Notes: a model not told the origin generated them from the letters alone. A stretch of 64,000 bases of DNA from Parvibaculum sp041688015 (GCA_041688015.1 JBDNIY010000004.1:1-64000); one strand, 5' to 3'; shown: positions 26,218 through 35,596, counted from the first letter of the stretch. Made by a program: numbers and translations.

Positions 26218-27675
26218 TCACACTTTCGCTTTGATCCGTTCGGCCCTGAGTGCTGAGCGGCGCAGCTTGCCTGCATCATCGCGCAAGGGTTCGTCGGCCA
26301 TCTCGAAGGTCTTGGGAATTTTGTAGCGCACGAGCCGCTCAGTGAGATGCGCGCGCAAGGCGGCCTCATCAAGCCCGCCGGGGGCATCGACAATGGCGTG
26401 AATGACATTGCCCATGTCGTCGTCGGGAAGACCGATGACGGCAGATGAGCGCACACCGGCAAAGGCATCAATCGCGGCTTCGACTTCGGCCGGGTAGATG
26501 TTTGCGCCCCCGACGAGGATCATGTCGGTGTGGCGGTCGGCGAGATAGAGATAGCCGTCTTCATCCATCCAACCGACATCGCCGATGGATTCCCAGCCGC
26601 CGTCGATCTGCTTTGAGGTTGCGCCGAGGTAGTGATAGGTCGTGCCGGGACCGCTGAGCGGCCGCATGAAAACTTCGCCGGTCTCGCGGACCCCGAGCGT
26701 CTCGCCCTGATCGCCGACGATTTTCATTTCGCAGGTTTCAGCGGGCTTGCCCACCGAGCCGCGATGCGCCAGCCATTCCTCGCCATTGATCCATGTGACG
26801 CCTTGCGCTTCCGTGCCGCCATAAAGCTCATGGACGCGCATGGGGCCAAGCCACTCGATCCATTTTTCCTTGAGCCAAGCGGGGCAAGGAGCGGCGAGAT
26901 GCAGCATGATGCGAAGGGCCGAGAGGTCGTATTTGTCGCGCACGTCTTCCGGCAAGTTCCAGATACGATGCATCATGGTAGGCACCAGCATGACCCAATC
27001 GACGTGATGGGCGGCCAGCAGCTTCAAGGTTTCTTCCGCATCAAAGCGCGTCATCACGATGACATGATTGCCGCAAAAGAGGCCAGACATGGAAAAGCTG
27101 AACGGGCCATTGTGATAAAGCGGGCCGGGCACAAGCTGGGTGCGGCCGATCTCTTGCTGGAGACGCGGTGTCAGCGGATCAAAGGCCCCCGGATCGTTCG
27201 AGACAATAATCTTGGGCCGCCCGGTCGAGCCGCCCGAGGTGGGGGCCTTCCAATAGCGTGAGGTTTTTTCAGGCAGTTCCGCGTCCGACAACGCCGCATC
27301 GGGAACGAAATCCACGTCAATGCAGGTGACATCACCATGTGCGCCCGGTGCTGCACCGACGACCAGCGAAGGCGCGGCGACCTCGACGATCATTTCACGC
27401 TCAGCAATGGGCAGACGGGCGGAAATGGGTTGCGGTGTCGCGCCCAATTTCCAGGTGGCAAAACAGGCTTCATAAAAGCCAATGCCATTGGGCAGGCCGA
27501 TAGTGACGAGATCACCTTCCTTGACGCCGAGCGCTGCATAGGTGCGCGCCAGACGATTAGTATTGGCGTCAAATTCACGCCAGCTGACGCTGCGGCCTTC
27601 ATGCGTGATGGCGAGTTTGTCGCCAAGGCGGGCGGCCCAAAAGCCCGCAATGCGTCCGATCGGTAGCACGGCCAT
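26218..27675 (-). CDS. acyl-CoA ligase (bile acid-CoA ligase-like)
   Basis: 485-residue ANL enzyme. The P-loop has the variant TSGGSTGRPK near residue 147, characteristic of the bile-acid/steroid acid and related CoA-ligase branch. YGGTEAQG is near 287, SIGDVGWMDEDGYLYLADR near 363, VGGANIYPAEVE near 388, and DDAGKLRRSAL near 467 with the C-terminal Lys. It would activate a bulky or branched carboxylic acid. Read with the acyl-CoA dehydrogenase, SDRs and hydratases nearby, it supports a side-chain or ring catabolic pathway, though no substrate can be fixed. The next gene on this strand upstream is the LpxR-like protein. Confidence 0.9.
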   Translation of the reverse strand: MAVLPIGRIAGFWAARLGDKLAITHEGRSVSWREFDANTNRLARTYAALGVKEGDLVTIGLPNGIGFYEACFATWKLGATPQPISARLPIAEREMIVEVAAPSLVVGAAPGAHGDVTCIDVDFVPDAALSDAELPEKTSRYWKAPTSGGSTGRPKIIVSNDPGAFDPLTPRLQQEIGRTQLVPGPLYHNGPFSFSMSGLFCGNHVIVMTRFDAEETLKLLAAHHVDWVMLVPTMMHRIWNLPEDVRDKYDLSALRIMLHLAAPCPAWLKEKWIEWLGPMRVHELYGGTEAQGVTWINGEEWLAHRGSVGKPAETCEMKIVGDQGETLGVRETGEVFMRPLSGPGTTYHYLGATSKQIDGGWESIGDVGWMDEDGYLYLADRHTDMILVGGANIYPAEVEAAIDAFAGVRSSAVIGLPDDDMGNVIHAIVDAPGGLDEAALRAHLTERLVRYKIPKTFEMADEPLRDDAGKLRRSALRAERIKAKV

Positions 27676-27708
27676 AGGTCAGCCCCCCTCAGTTGTTCTT
27701 TTGTTTTC

Positions 27709-28782
27709 TTATAGTGCAAAGCCCAGCACAATTGAGCCGAACTGGTCAATCTTGGGCTGGCCGTAATATTCCTTGGTGCGGAAATCCTGCGTGAAACTCA
27801 AGCGCGCCGAACCCAGCACAATAACGGCCCCGAGTCTGGCATCGCCAACCAGCGGGCGCTTGTCCACGCTCTGGCTGTCGCGGAATGTATTGCCATCAAG
27901 GAAGATGTCGCGCGCGACGGCGCGGCCTTCAAGACCGGCAAAGAGATACCAATCCAAGCCGGTGGACGCATGAAACCACTCCGAGCCGCCCGAGCCTGGA
28001 TAGATGCGCGGCGGGCCGAAATCATCCGGCAGTGTCGGGCCAATGCGCCAGACGCCGCCGACGCCTGCATAGGTCGCGACATTGCCCAGCGCGACGGTGC
28101 TATAGGGGATGATGTCGGTGGAGAGGCCAAACATCTTAGGCGTGCGGAAGAGGTTTGATCGCCAGGCGCGCTCAAAGCTCAAGTTGACGGCCAACTCGTC
28201 CTTCAACTGGTATTTCCAGCCATTAGATGCCGCCGCATTGATCAGCTTGTGCCAATTGTTCTGCACCTCCTCGCCATAGGCGTGAGGGCCGATGACGCCG
28301 AGATCGAGCTTCCACTGATCTTGCCATGCCTCGCCCAGATCATTGGTGCGGATGCTTTCCAACGAAAACGTGCTGTGCAGATAACCCGCATAGGGCCGGT
28401 CGGTGAGGATGGGGGCTGAACTATCGGTGTCATCAGGCGTGAAAATCAGATGCGCAATGGCAATGCCGACGCGGTAGCTGGTGCCGGTGATGTTTTCATC
28501 ATTGGTGAAGAAGTTAAACAGCGGTGGCGCGGAAAGCGACTTCAGCCAATCGGGTAGATTTTTGGTGGGCGCTGAAAGCCACGACATTTTCATGCCGTTT
28601 GTATAATGGCGGTCAGTGTTGGAGAGCTTGGCAAAGAGGTCGTTTTCGACTTCCAGCGTGATGAAGCCACCATCGGGCGTGATGGCGGGATCGGGCAGAA
28701 GGTCCTGCGCTTGCGCCATTGAGATCGTGCCGTACAGGAGGGCAGCGATCATGAAAGCGGCAACGAACAGACGATTCAGCAA
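27709..28782 (-). CDS. LpxR/DUF2219-like outer-membrane protein
   Basis: 357 residues if started at TTG 28782, which follows GGTGAAAC and gives a signal peptide (LNRLFVAAFMIAALLYG to AQA). Starting further upstream would run into the divergent ligase gene. The mature part begins GGFITLEVENDLFAKLSNTDRHYTNG, close to the LpxR start in which Asn, Asp and the YTNG turn lie at the active site, then DRPYAGYLH and a C-terminal LSFTQDFRTKEYYGQPKIDQFGSIV ending in an aromatic/hydrophobic beta strand. LpxR enzymes remove 3'-acyl chains from lipid A in the outer membrane. Activity here is inferred; a general outer-membrane barrel is the alternative. Confidence 0.78.
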   Translation of the reverse strand: MLNRLFVAAFMIAALLYGTISMAQAQDLLPDPAITPDGGFITLEVENDLFAKLSNTDRHYTNGMKMSWLSAPTKNLPDWLKSLSAPPLFNFFTNDENITGTSYRVGIAIAHLIFTPDDTDSSAPILTDRPYAGYLHSTFSLESIRTNDLGEAWQDQWKLDLGVIGPHAYGEEVQNNWHKLINAAASNGWKYQLKDELAVNLSFERAWRSNLFRTPKMFGLSTDIIPYSTVALGNVATYAGVGGVWRIGPTLPDDFGPPRIYPGSGGSEWFHASTGLDWYLFAGLEGRAVARDIFLDGNTFRDSQSVDKRPLVGDARLGAVIVLGSARLSFTQDFRTKEYYGQPKIDQFGSIVLGFAL

Positions 28783-28912
28783 AGTTTCACCTGAAATTTG
28801 GAGAGGAAAATGCGCAGTAGTGGCAATGTCGTCTTGACGGGATGAAAGAAGACGCAGTCCAATGACCGCAAAGATATACCACATAAAATAAAGTACTCTG
28901 GGGAGGATACCA

Positions 28913-30493
28913 ATGAATGTGTCGCAAATAGGGTCGGGCCTGAGCCGCGAAGCGGCGGCAGCGTCCGGCATGATCATTGCCTTTCATGCCGCCCAAACAC
29001 CAGACCGCATGGCGGTCGTTTCAGGTGCTGGCAACCGCACATATGCCGAGCTAAACGCGCGCGCCAACCGACTGACCCGTGCGATGCGTCGCGCAGGCCT
29101 CAAGGCGGGCGACGGGGTGGCGCTCATGTGCTCCAACCGGCCTGAATTTGTCGAGACGGTGGTGGCCTGCCAGCGTGGCGGCTTTCGCATGACGCCTGTG
29201 AACTGGCATCTCAAGGGCAGCGAGGTCGGCTATATTGTGGACAATTGCGAAGCCAAGGCCTTTGTCGCCGACGCGCGCTTCAAAGCCGCCGCGGTGGAAG
29301 CCGCCGCTATGTCGCCGGGCAGCATCGCCAATATTGCCATTGGTGGTGATATTCCAGGTTTCATCGACTATGAAGCGGCCGTCAGCGTTGAAGCCGACAC
29401 GGACATCGACGATCCTATACTTGGTACACAGATGATGTACACATCTGGTACCACGGGCTATCCCAAGGGTGTCTTTCGGCGCGATGCGGCCCCTGTCTCA
29501 CCGCTGCTGGTGAAGTTGACCGAAACCGCCTCGTTCGGGGCGGGTGATGTGGCACTGGTCACAGGTCCGCTTTATCATGCTGCTCCATTGGCGCTTAACC
29601 TCAACTTCCCGCTTAATTCAGGTATTGGCTGCGTCATCATGGATAAATGGGACGCGGAAGAAACGCTGCGTCTCGTTCAAGAGCATCGCATCACGCATAC
29701 CCATGTCGTGCCGACCATGCTGCATCGCATCCTCAGCCTTGATGACGCGACGCGAGCAAAATATGACACCTCGACATTGCGCTGGATCCTGCATGGCGCG
29801 GCTCCGTGCCCGACGCATGTGAAGGAACGCTCCATCGCTTATTTTGGGCCGGTGGTGTTTGAATATTATGCCGCGACCGAAGGCGGCGGTATTTTCATCG
29901 ACAGCCACGAATGGAAAGCCAAACCCGGCACGGTCGGTAAGCCCTTGCCGGGCGTCGTCGTGAAGGTTGTCGATGATGCCGACAAAGAAGTTAAGCCCAA
30001 TGAAGTCGGCACGATTTATTTCCAAGCCCCGGCGACGGGTCGCTTTGAGTATTTCAAGGCGCAGGAAAAAACCGAAGGCGCCTATCGTGGCGACTATTAC
30101 ACAATGGGCGACATGGGCTATCTCGATGAGGATGGCTTTCTCTATCTCACAGGCCGCAGCGCTGAGGTGATCATTTCGGGCGGCGTCAATATCTATCCCG
30201 TTGAGATCGATCAGGAAGTGCTCGAACATCCCGCCGTCTATGACGTCGCCGTGGTCGGTGTGCCCAATGAAGAATGGGGCGAGGAGATCAAAGCCGTTGT
30301 GCAATTGAACGAAGGTGTTGAACCCACCGCTGCGCTTGCCGCCGAGATCGTGGCTTTCGCCGCTGAGCGTCTGCCGGGCTACAAGCGCCCGCGCTCGGTT
30401 GATTTCACTGACGATCTGCCGCGCATGCCGTCGGGCAAAATCGTGCGCCGCACGGTGCGCGACCGCTATTGGCAGGGCGACAAGAAAATCTGA
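28913..30493 (+). CDS. acyl-CoA synthetase (AMP-dependent)
   Basis: 526 residues. P-loop MMYTSGTTGYPKGV near residue 175, YYAATEGGG near 320, MGDMGYLDEDGFLYLTGR near 398, IISGGVNIYPVEID near 419, and catalytic Lys in MPSGKIVRRTV near 508. It adenylates a carboxylic acid and hands it to CoA in the cytosol. ATG is preceded by GGGGAGG. A family B repeat separates it from an SDR on the same strand 185 bases downstream. It resembles the ligase at 26218 in lacking the longer fatty-acyl insertions, so these ligases may serve related substrates. Confidence 0.92.
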   Translation: MNVSQIGSGLSREAAAASGMIIAFHAAQTPDRMAVVSGAGNRTYAELNARANRLTRAMRRAGLKAGDGVALMCSNRPEFVETVVACQRGGFRMTPVNWHLKGSEVGYIVDNCEAKAFVADARFKAAAVEAAAMSPGSIANIAIGGDIPGFIDYEAAVSVEADTDIDDPILGTQMMYTSGTTGYPKGVFRRDAAPVSPLLVKLTETASFGAGDVALVTGPLYHAAPLALNLNFPLNSGIGCVIMDKWDAEETLRLVQEHRITHTHVVPTMLHRILSLDDATRAKYDTSTLRWILHGAAPCPTHVKERSIAYFGPVVFEYYAATEGGGIFIDSHEWKAKPGTVGKPLPGVVVKVVDDADKEVKPNEVGTIYFQAPATGRFEYFKAQEKTEGAYRGDYYTMGDMGYLDEDGFLYLTGRSAEVIISGGVNIYPVEIDQEVLEHPAVYDVAVVGVPNEEWGEEIKAVVQLNEGVEPTAALAAEIVAFAAERLPGYKRPRSVDFTDDLPRMPSGKIVRRTVRDRYWQGDKKI

Positions 30494-30494
30494 C

Positions 30495-30657
30495 CCGCCC
30501 TTCGAGACGCGGGCAAGCGCCCGCTCCTTGAGGCGTGAGGATATAGTTGAACAACCTCATCCTGAGGAGCCGCGTTAGCGGCGTCTCGAAGGAGGGCGGC
30601 GAATATCGAGGGGCCCTTCGAGACGCGGGCAAGTGCCCGCTCCTTGAGGCGTGAGGA
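30495..30657. repeat. BIME-like palindrome plus half unit, family B
   Basis: 30495-30599 is a palindrome bounded by CCGCCCTTCGAGACGC and an inverse GCGTCTCGAAGGAGGGCGG. A 44-base half unit then follows at 30614-30657, identical to 30498-30541 except for one C/T change. It fills the gap between the acyl-CoA synthetase and the SDR. Confidence 0.8.
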
Positions 30658-30678
30658 TTTAAAACAGGGAGAGACATC

Positions 30679-31581
30679 ATGGCAGGCATCTGCAAGGACC
30701 GTGTGGTCATCGTCACGGGTGGCGCGCGCGGCATTGGGCGCGAATATTGTCTGGAGTTTGCGCGTCAAGGCGCCAAGGTTGTGGTCAATGATCTGGGCGG
30801 CGAGCGAGACGGCATGGGTCATTCCGATGGGCCAGCCCAGGAGGTCGTCAAGGAGATCAAGGCGATGGGCGGCGAGGCGGTGGCCAATGGCGATGATGTA
30901 TCGGACTGGGAGGGCGCAAAGCGCTTGGTCGATCAGGCGATCTCGCATTTCGGCAGGCTTGATGTGCTGGTCAATAATGCCGGCATCCTGCGCGACCGCA
31001 TGATTTTCAACATGACGATTGACGAATGGGACGCGGTTATCAAGGTGCATCTACGCGGCACTTTTTGTCCGACGCGTCATGCAGTGGGCTATTGGCGCGA
31101 CCGCGCCAAGGCAGGCGAGACCAATGATGCCCGCGTCATCAACACGACATCGGTGTCAGGTCTTTTTTGCAATCCGGGGCAGGCGAACTATGGCGCGGCC
31201 AAAGCGGGCATCGCCTCGATGACGCTGATCGCGGCCAAGGAGCTTGTGCGCTACGGCGTCACCGTCAATGCCATTTCGCCGGGCGCGCTGACCCGCATGA
31301 CCGAAGACCTCGGTCCGCCTCGCGAACTCAAAGAGGGCGAATGGAACCCGAGCGACCCGGCCAATATCGCGCCGATTGTGGTCTGGCTCGGCTCGCCAGA
31401 AGCCAAGGATGTGACGGGGCAAGTGTTTGAATCCATGCGCGGGCGTCTCTCGGTCTATGAAGGCTGGCATCGCGGGCCGACGGTGGAGCAGCAAGCGCGT
31501 TTCGATCCCGCCAAACTCGGTCCCATCGTCAAGGAGATGCTGGCCGAGCGCCGCCCTGACCAAAAGATGGGCGAGGGCTAG
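30679..31581 (+). CDS. SDR family oxidoreductase (MFE-2 hydroxyacyl-CoA dehydrogenase-like)
   Basis: 300-residue SDR. VTGGARGIGREYCLEFA binds the nucleotide near residues 12-28, and VVNDLGGERDG near 37-47 is typical of the (3R)-hydroxyacyl-CoA dehydrogenase domain of peroxisomal-type multifunctional enzyme 2. NNAGILRDRM lies near 96, the catalytic Ser is in TTSVSGLF and the YxxxK pair in YGAAKAGIA. The product would be a 3-oxoacyl-CoA. It follows the acyl-CoA synthetase on the same strand and precedes the Bcr/CflA transporter, which fits a catabolic set. Confidence 0.9.
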   Translation: MAGICKDRVVIVTGGARGIGREYCLEFARQGAKVVVNDLGGERDGMGHSDGPAQEVVKEIKAMGGEAVANGDDVSDWEGAKRLVDQAISHFGRLDVLVNNAGILRDRMIFNMTIDEWDAVIKVHLRGTFCPTRHAVGYWRDRAKAGETNDARVINTTSVSGLFCNPGQANYGAAKAGIASMTLIAAKELVRYGVTVNAISPGALTRMTEDLGPPRELKEGEWNPSDPANIAPIVVWLGSPEAKDVTGQVFESMRGRLSVYEGWHRGPTVEQQARFDPAKLGPIVKEMLAERRPDQKMGEG

Positions 31582-31696
31582 AGGTCATCCGTTTTGTCCC
31601 TTCGTGTCATAGAAGACCTGTCACGTGCCGCCGATTAAGGTATGAAGCGCAGATGAAGCCGTGCGCGGGGAGCGCGGCGCGGGACAAAGGACGGAT

Positions 31697-32908
31697 ATGA
31701 CGAGCCAAGCAGGCATTCACCGAGGGCATTTGCGCCTGATCTTGATCCTTGGCGCGCTGATGGCTTTTGGCCCGCTGGCCATCGACATGTATCTGCCCGC
31801 CTTTCCCGCCATCGCTGATCATTTCGGCGCTAGCGCAGGCGCGGTGCAGGGCACGCTGGCGGCGTATTTTGTTGGTATTGCGCTGGGGCAAAGCGTCGTT
31901 GGCCCGCTATCGGATCGCTATGGCCGATTGCCGCCGCTGCTCATTGGCATAACGGCTTTTGTGCTGGCATCTTTTGGCGCGGCCCATGCGCCAACCGTCG
32001 AATGGCTAACAGCGGCGCGCTTCATTCAGGCTCTGGGTGGCTGCGCGGGCATCGTCATTTCGCGCGCCATGGTGCGCGACCTATTTGATGAGCAAAACTC
32101 AGCCCAGGTCTATTCGTTGCTGATGTTGGTGATGGGTGTCGCGCCGATCTTAGCGCCGCTGCTCGGTGGTTTTTTCATTGCGCATTTCAATTGGAGCTTC
32201 ATCTTCCTGTTCCAAGGGAGTTTCGCGCTATTGATTTTCTTCGTCATCTGGCGGGGTTTGGGCGAAACGCTGCCGCCCGCGCGCCGTCACACCAGCGGCA
32301 TTGCTTCGGTGCTTTACGCCTATCTCGCCCTGACACGCGACCAACCTTATGTGGCCTTCACATTTGCCAATGCCTGCATCTCGGCGGGCATGTTTGCCTA
32401 TATCACCGGCGCGTCGTTCATCTTCATCAGCTTTTTCAAATTGAGCCCGGAGCATTTTGCGCTGTTGTTTGGCCTTAACGCCTCAGGCTTCATCATCGGC
32501 GCGCAGGTCAACGCTTGGTTGCTGCGGAGATTTTCGGGTCGCTCCATTCTTGCCGTGGCGATGAGCGTACATCTTGTGGCGGCTGTTGGCCTTTTGGCAT
32601 CGAGCCTCTTCACACCCAACGCCATGCTGCCGCTCGCCGCCATGCTGTTTGTGCAATTGACCTGTGGTGGCTTTATCGGGGCCAATGCGGTGGCCGCCGC
32701 TATGTCGCGTGCGCAAAACAATGCGGGCGCGGCGGCAGCGCTGAACGGCATCGTGCAATTTGGCATGGCCGCGATTGCGGGCGCGGTGGTTGGCTTGCTC
32801 AACAACGGCACTTCATTGCCGATGGCTGCCATCATTTTCGGCTTGAGCCTTGCAGGCACATTGGCGCGTTTGGCGGCGCGGCAGGCAGCGAGGCAGGCAG
32901 CGCGCTAG
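31697..32908 (+). CDS. Bcr/CflA family MFS multidrug exporter
   Basis: 403 residues from ATG 31697, preceded by AAAGGA; an upstream in-frame GTG has no ribosome binding site. Twelve predicted membrane segments. AFGPLAIDMYLPAFPAI near residue 21 and VGPLSDRYGRLP near 66 are the hallmarks of the Bcr/CflA subfamily of proton-driven exporters (bicyclomycin, sulfonamide and similar drugs, sometimes L-cysteine). Substrate unknown. The stop overlaps the convergent acyl-CoA dehydrogenase stop by 4 bases. Confidence 0.9.
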   Translation: MTSQAGIHRGHLRLILILGALMAFGPLAIDMYLPAFPAIADHFGASAGAVQGTLAAYFVGIALGQSVVGPLSDRYGRLPPLLIGITAFVLASFGAAHAPTVEWLTAARFIQALGGCAGIVISRAMVRDLFDEQNSAQVYSLLMLVMGVAPILAPLLGGFFIAHFNWSFIFLFQGSFALLIFFVIWRGLGETLPPARRHTSGIASVLYAYLALTRDQPYVAFTFANACISAGMFAYITGASFIFISFFKLSPEHFALLFGLNASGFIIGAQVNAWLLRRFSGRSILAVAMSVHLVAAVGLLASSLFTPNAMLPLAAMLFVQLTCGGFIGANAVAAAMSRAQNNAGAAAALNGIVQFGMAAIAGAVVGLLNNGTSLPMAAIIFGLSLAGTLARLAARQAARQAAR

Positions 32909-34104
32909 AGCCCCAGCACGGCTTTGGCCAGCACATTGCGTTGGATTTCGTTTGAGCCGCCATAGATTGTCGCGGCGCGCCCGAAGCCATAGCTGGCAAA
33001 GATCGTCTCACCATAAGCGGGGCCAACCATCGGCGCATTGATCTGGCCTTCCAGTCGGTCGCGATGCGAGGCGAGCGTATAATAGCCGATGGCCTCGACC
33101 GCGAGGACCTGCAATGCTTGCTGCACTTCGGTGCCGATGATCTTGAGGATTGACGATTTTTCGCCGACGGCTTGACCGGCTGCTGCGTCGGCTAGAATGC
33201 GCAGATTAGTGATCTCAAGGCCTGCCAGTTTGATTTCGATCTCGGCAAGGCTGCGTTGAAATGCTTGTTCATCAGCCAAGCAGTGGCCATCATCGCCGCG
33301 CTCCGACGCGGCGATTCGGTGCAGCATTTCAACGGCCTTTTTCGATCCCGGCACACCCGCAATGCCTGTGCGCTCATGCGTCAGTAGGAACTTCGCATAG
33401 GTCCAGCCCTTGTTCTCCTCGCCGATACGATTGGCAACAGGCACCCGCACATCTTCAAAGAAGACCTCGTTGAGGTGGTGAAGTTCATCAATGGAGATGA
33501 TGGGGCGAACCGTGACGCCCGGCGTCTTCATGTCGATCAACAAAAAGGAAATGCCTTCTTGCGGCTTTGATTTATCGTCCGTGCGGACAAGACAGAAAAT
33601 CCAATCGGCCTGATGAGCGTATGAGGTCCAGATTTTCTGGCCGTTGACGATATAATTATCGCCGTCGCGCACGGCCTTTGTTTTGAGTGAAGCAAGGTCT
33701 GAGCCAGAACCCGGTTCGGAATAGCCCTGACACCACCATGTCTCGCCTGAAAGAATGCCTGGCAGGTGCTGCGCTTTCTGTTCTGCTGAGCCGAACGTAT
33801 AAATGACCGGCCCGACCATAGAGAGGCCGAAAGGCATGAGGCGTGGTGCATTGGCGTTGGCGCATTCCTCGTCGAAGATATGCTGCTGCGTCGTCGTCCA
33901 ACCGGTGCCGCCTTGGTCTTTGGGCCAGGCGGGCGCGACCCAACCTTGTTGGTGCAGGATTTTATGCCAGCGCTTGAGAAGGGGCTTGGCAACCGAGACG
34001 CCCACAGACAGGGCCTCCGCGATCTCGCGCGGCAAGCTGGCGGCGAGAAAGGCGCGCACGTCGTTGCGGAATGCTACATCGTCGCGGTTGAGTGAAAGGT
34101 CCAT
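32905..34104 (-). CDS. acyl-CoA dehydrogenase family protein
   Basis: 399-residue FAD enzyme. QGYSEPGSGSDLASLKTKA (near residues 130-148) and WTSYAHQADWIFCLVRT (near 165-181) are the FAD/substrate motifs, and GRAATIYGGSNEIQRNVLA (near 377-395) the C-terminal ACAD signature. The KFLLTHERTGIAGV segment contains a helix G acidic residue. It introduces an alpha-beta double bond into an acyl-CoA and passes electrons to ETF. The subfamily with this N-terminus often works on branched or steroid-like side chains, which would suit the bile-acid-type ligase nearby, but that is inference. Confidence 0.93.
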   Translation of the reverse strand: MDLSLNRDDVAFRNDVRAFLAASLPREIAEALSVGVSVAKPLLKRWHKILHQQGWVAPAWPKDQGGTGWTTTQQHIFDEECANANAPRLMPFGLSMVGPVIYTFGSAEQKAQHLPGILSGETWWCQGYSEPGSGSDLASLKTKAVRDGDNYIVNGQKIWTSYAHQADWIFCLVRTDDKSKPQEGISFLLIDMKTPGVTVRPIISIDELHHLNEVFFEDVRVPVANRIGEENKGWTYAKFLLTHERTGIAGVPGSKKAVEMLHRIAASERGDDGHCLADEQAFQRSLAEIEIKLAGLEITNLRILADAAAGQAVGEKSSILKIIGTEVQQALQVLAVEAIGYYTLASHRDRLEGQINAPMVGPAYGETIFASYGFGRAATIYGGSNEIQRNVLAKAVLGL

Positions 34105-34237
34105 CTGGTCTCTCCCCTGTCTTTAATCTTAGCTAAGACTAATGCGAAGCCTGCCTCCGTTCAAAAGGTATTGCTTCTATTTTTTCGACCTTGCATGTAT
34201 TTTTGGAGCGCTAATAAAACCCCTAAGGGAGACAAAA

Positions 34238-34645
34238 ATGTCTTTTTCCTATCCGCTGACTGGAATAGTCACAATCCTGACGCTGTTTGTTTATTTCCGC
34301 ATGGCGATGAAAGTGGGCGGCGTGCGCGCCAAGCTCAATGTGCCCGCGCCAACGATGACGGGCCCTGACGAATTCATGCGCGCGCTACGCGTGCATGAGA
34401 ACACGATGGAAGGCTTGCTGATGTTTCTCCCGGCGATCTGGCTTTTCGCCCTGTCAACGCATGACCTCTGGGCCGCTATTATCGGCATCTTCTATCCCAT
34501 CGGGCGTCTGATCTATGCGCGCGGCTATTATGCCGAGGCAGGCAAGCGCAGCACTGGCTTTACCATCGGTTTGGCGTCAACGGCGATCTTGATGATTGGC
34601 GCGTTGATTTCGTTGAGTTTGATTGCGTTTGGTGTTTATAGCTGA
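34238..34645 (+). CDS. MAPEG family membrane protein
   Basis: 135 residues from ATG 34238 with GGGAGA 6-7 bases upstream. Four membrane segments. The family signature appears as FMRALRVHENTMEGLLMFLPAIWLF (about 45-69; the RxHxNxxE pattern), then PIGRLIYARGYY. Members include microsomal GST and leukotriene synthase relatives that act on glutathione-linked lipophilic substrates in the membrane. The function here is not known. A family B repeat follows. Confidence 0.88.
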   Translation: MSFSYPLTGIVTILTLFVYFRMAMKVGGVRAKLNVPAPTMTGPDEFMRALRVHENTMEGLLMFLPAIWLFALSTHDLWAAIIGIFYPIGRLIYARGYYAEAGKRSTGFTIGLASTAILMIGALISLSLIAFGVYS

Positions 34646-34658
34646 GGATGGGGCCTCG

Positions 34659-34753
34659 TCCTTCGAGACGCTGCTTACGCGGCTCCTCAGAATGAGGGTT
34701 AATAAATGAGAGCCGCATGCCTCAAGGAGGGTCGCTTGGCCCGTCTCGAAGGA
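34659..34753. repeat. BIME-like palindrome, family B
   Basis: Outer arms TCCTTCGAGACG (34659-34670) and CGTCTCGAAGGA (34742-34753) are exact inverses, and internal CCTCAGAATGAGG and GCCTCAAGGAGG segments match the other family B copies. Confidence 0.75.
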
Positions 34754-34819
34754 TGTGTCGCAAAGAAAAAAGCTCACATAGATGACCGAGGCGGGCTTTC
34801 GTTTGTCGGGGACGCTAGC

Positions 34820-35596
34820 TCAGCCGAGTTTGGCAATGGCGGCAGCGACCTGATCGGTTTTTTCCATTGGCACCATATGGCTGGCTTCGGCAATCGAGAC
34901 AAGCTCTGCGCCTGCAATGCCTTTTTTGAATGCATGGGCATAGGCAGGTGGGATGAGCTTGTCGCCATCACCCCAGATCAAGACCGTCTTGGCCTTGATG
35001 CGATAGAGCCGTTGCGACAATCCACGCTCTGGAATGGGAAAGAGAATTTTTCCTGCCATGCCCATTTGACGGGCGTTCATTACAAGAAAACCCTTGAGCC
35101 ATTCGGGATCGTCGAGCGCGACGCCCGCCGTCATCAGCTTGGTGCCCGCCTCAACATCATGGAAGAGATATTGCGGCATCTCATAGGGCAGCATGGCAAA
35201 AAGATCAGGGATTGGATGATCGTCGAGCCAGAGGCCCGCCGGACAAATGAGCGCGAGGCGCGAGACGGACGCGGGCGCAATCGCCGCCATTTCAGCGGCA
35301 ATCATGCCGCCCATGGAATGGCCGACAAGGATCGGGTCCTTGAGGCCAAGTGCTTCGACCACATCAGCGGTGTGCAAAGTGAAGTCGAGCATATCGCGCA
35401 GCTCGCCACACTCCTCCGACGCGCCATAGCCCGGCAGCAGAGGCGCATAGACGTGATGCGTTTCGGCAAGTTTGTTGAAGAGCGGGTCACCCTCGACGAT
35501 GCCGCCTGCGCCATGCAGGAAGACGAGAGGTGTTCCTTTGCCGCCTTCGTAATATTGCACGGGGACGTGATGCGTTTTAACGGTTTTGAGTTCCAT
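34820..35596 (-). CDS. alpha/beta hydrolase
   Basis: 258 residues. FLHGAGG (about 28) gives the oxyanion region, VGHSMGGMIA (about 92) the nucleophile Ser elbow, WGDGDKLIPP (about 209) the acidic residue and ASHMVPMEKTD (about 240) the catalytic His. A serine hydrolase or C-C bond hydrolase is possible. Its ATG overlaps the stop of the upstream LLM monooxygenase in TAATG, so the two are translationally coupled and probably act one after the other on the same substrate, for example hydrolysing the ester or ring-opened product of a flavin monooxygenation. Confidence 0.88.
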   Translation of the reverse strand: MELKTVKTHHVPVQYYEGGKGTPLVFLHGAGGIVEGDPLFNKLAETHHVYAPLLPGYGASEECGELRDMLDFTLHTADVVEALGLKDPILVGHSMGGMIAAEMAAIAPASVSRLALICPAGLWLDDHPIPDLFAMLPYEMPQYLFHDVEAGTKLMTAGVALDDPEWLKGFLVMNARQMGMAGKILFPIPERGLSQRLYRIKAKTVLIWGDGDKLIPPAYAHAFKKGIAGAELVSIAEASHMVPMEKTDQVAAAIAKLG

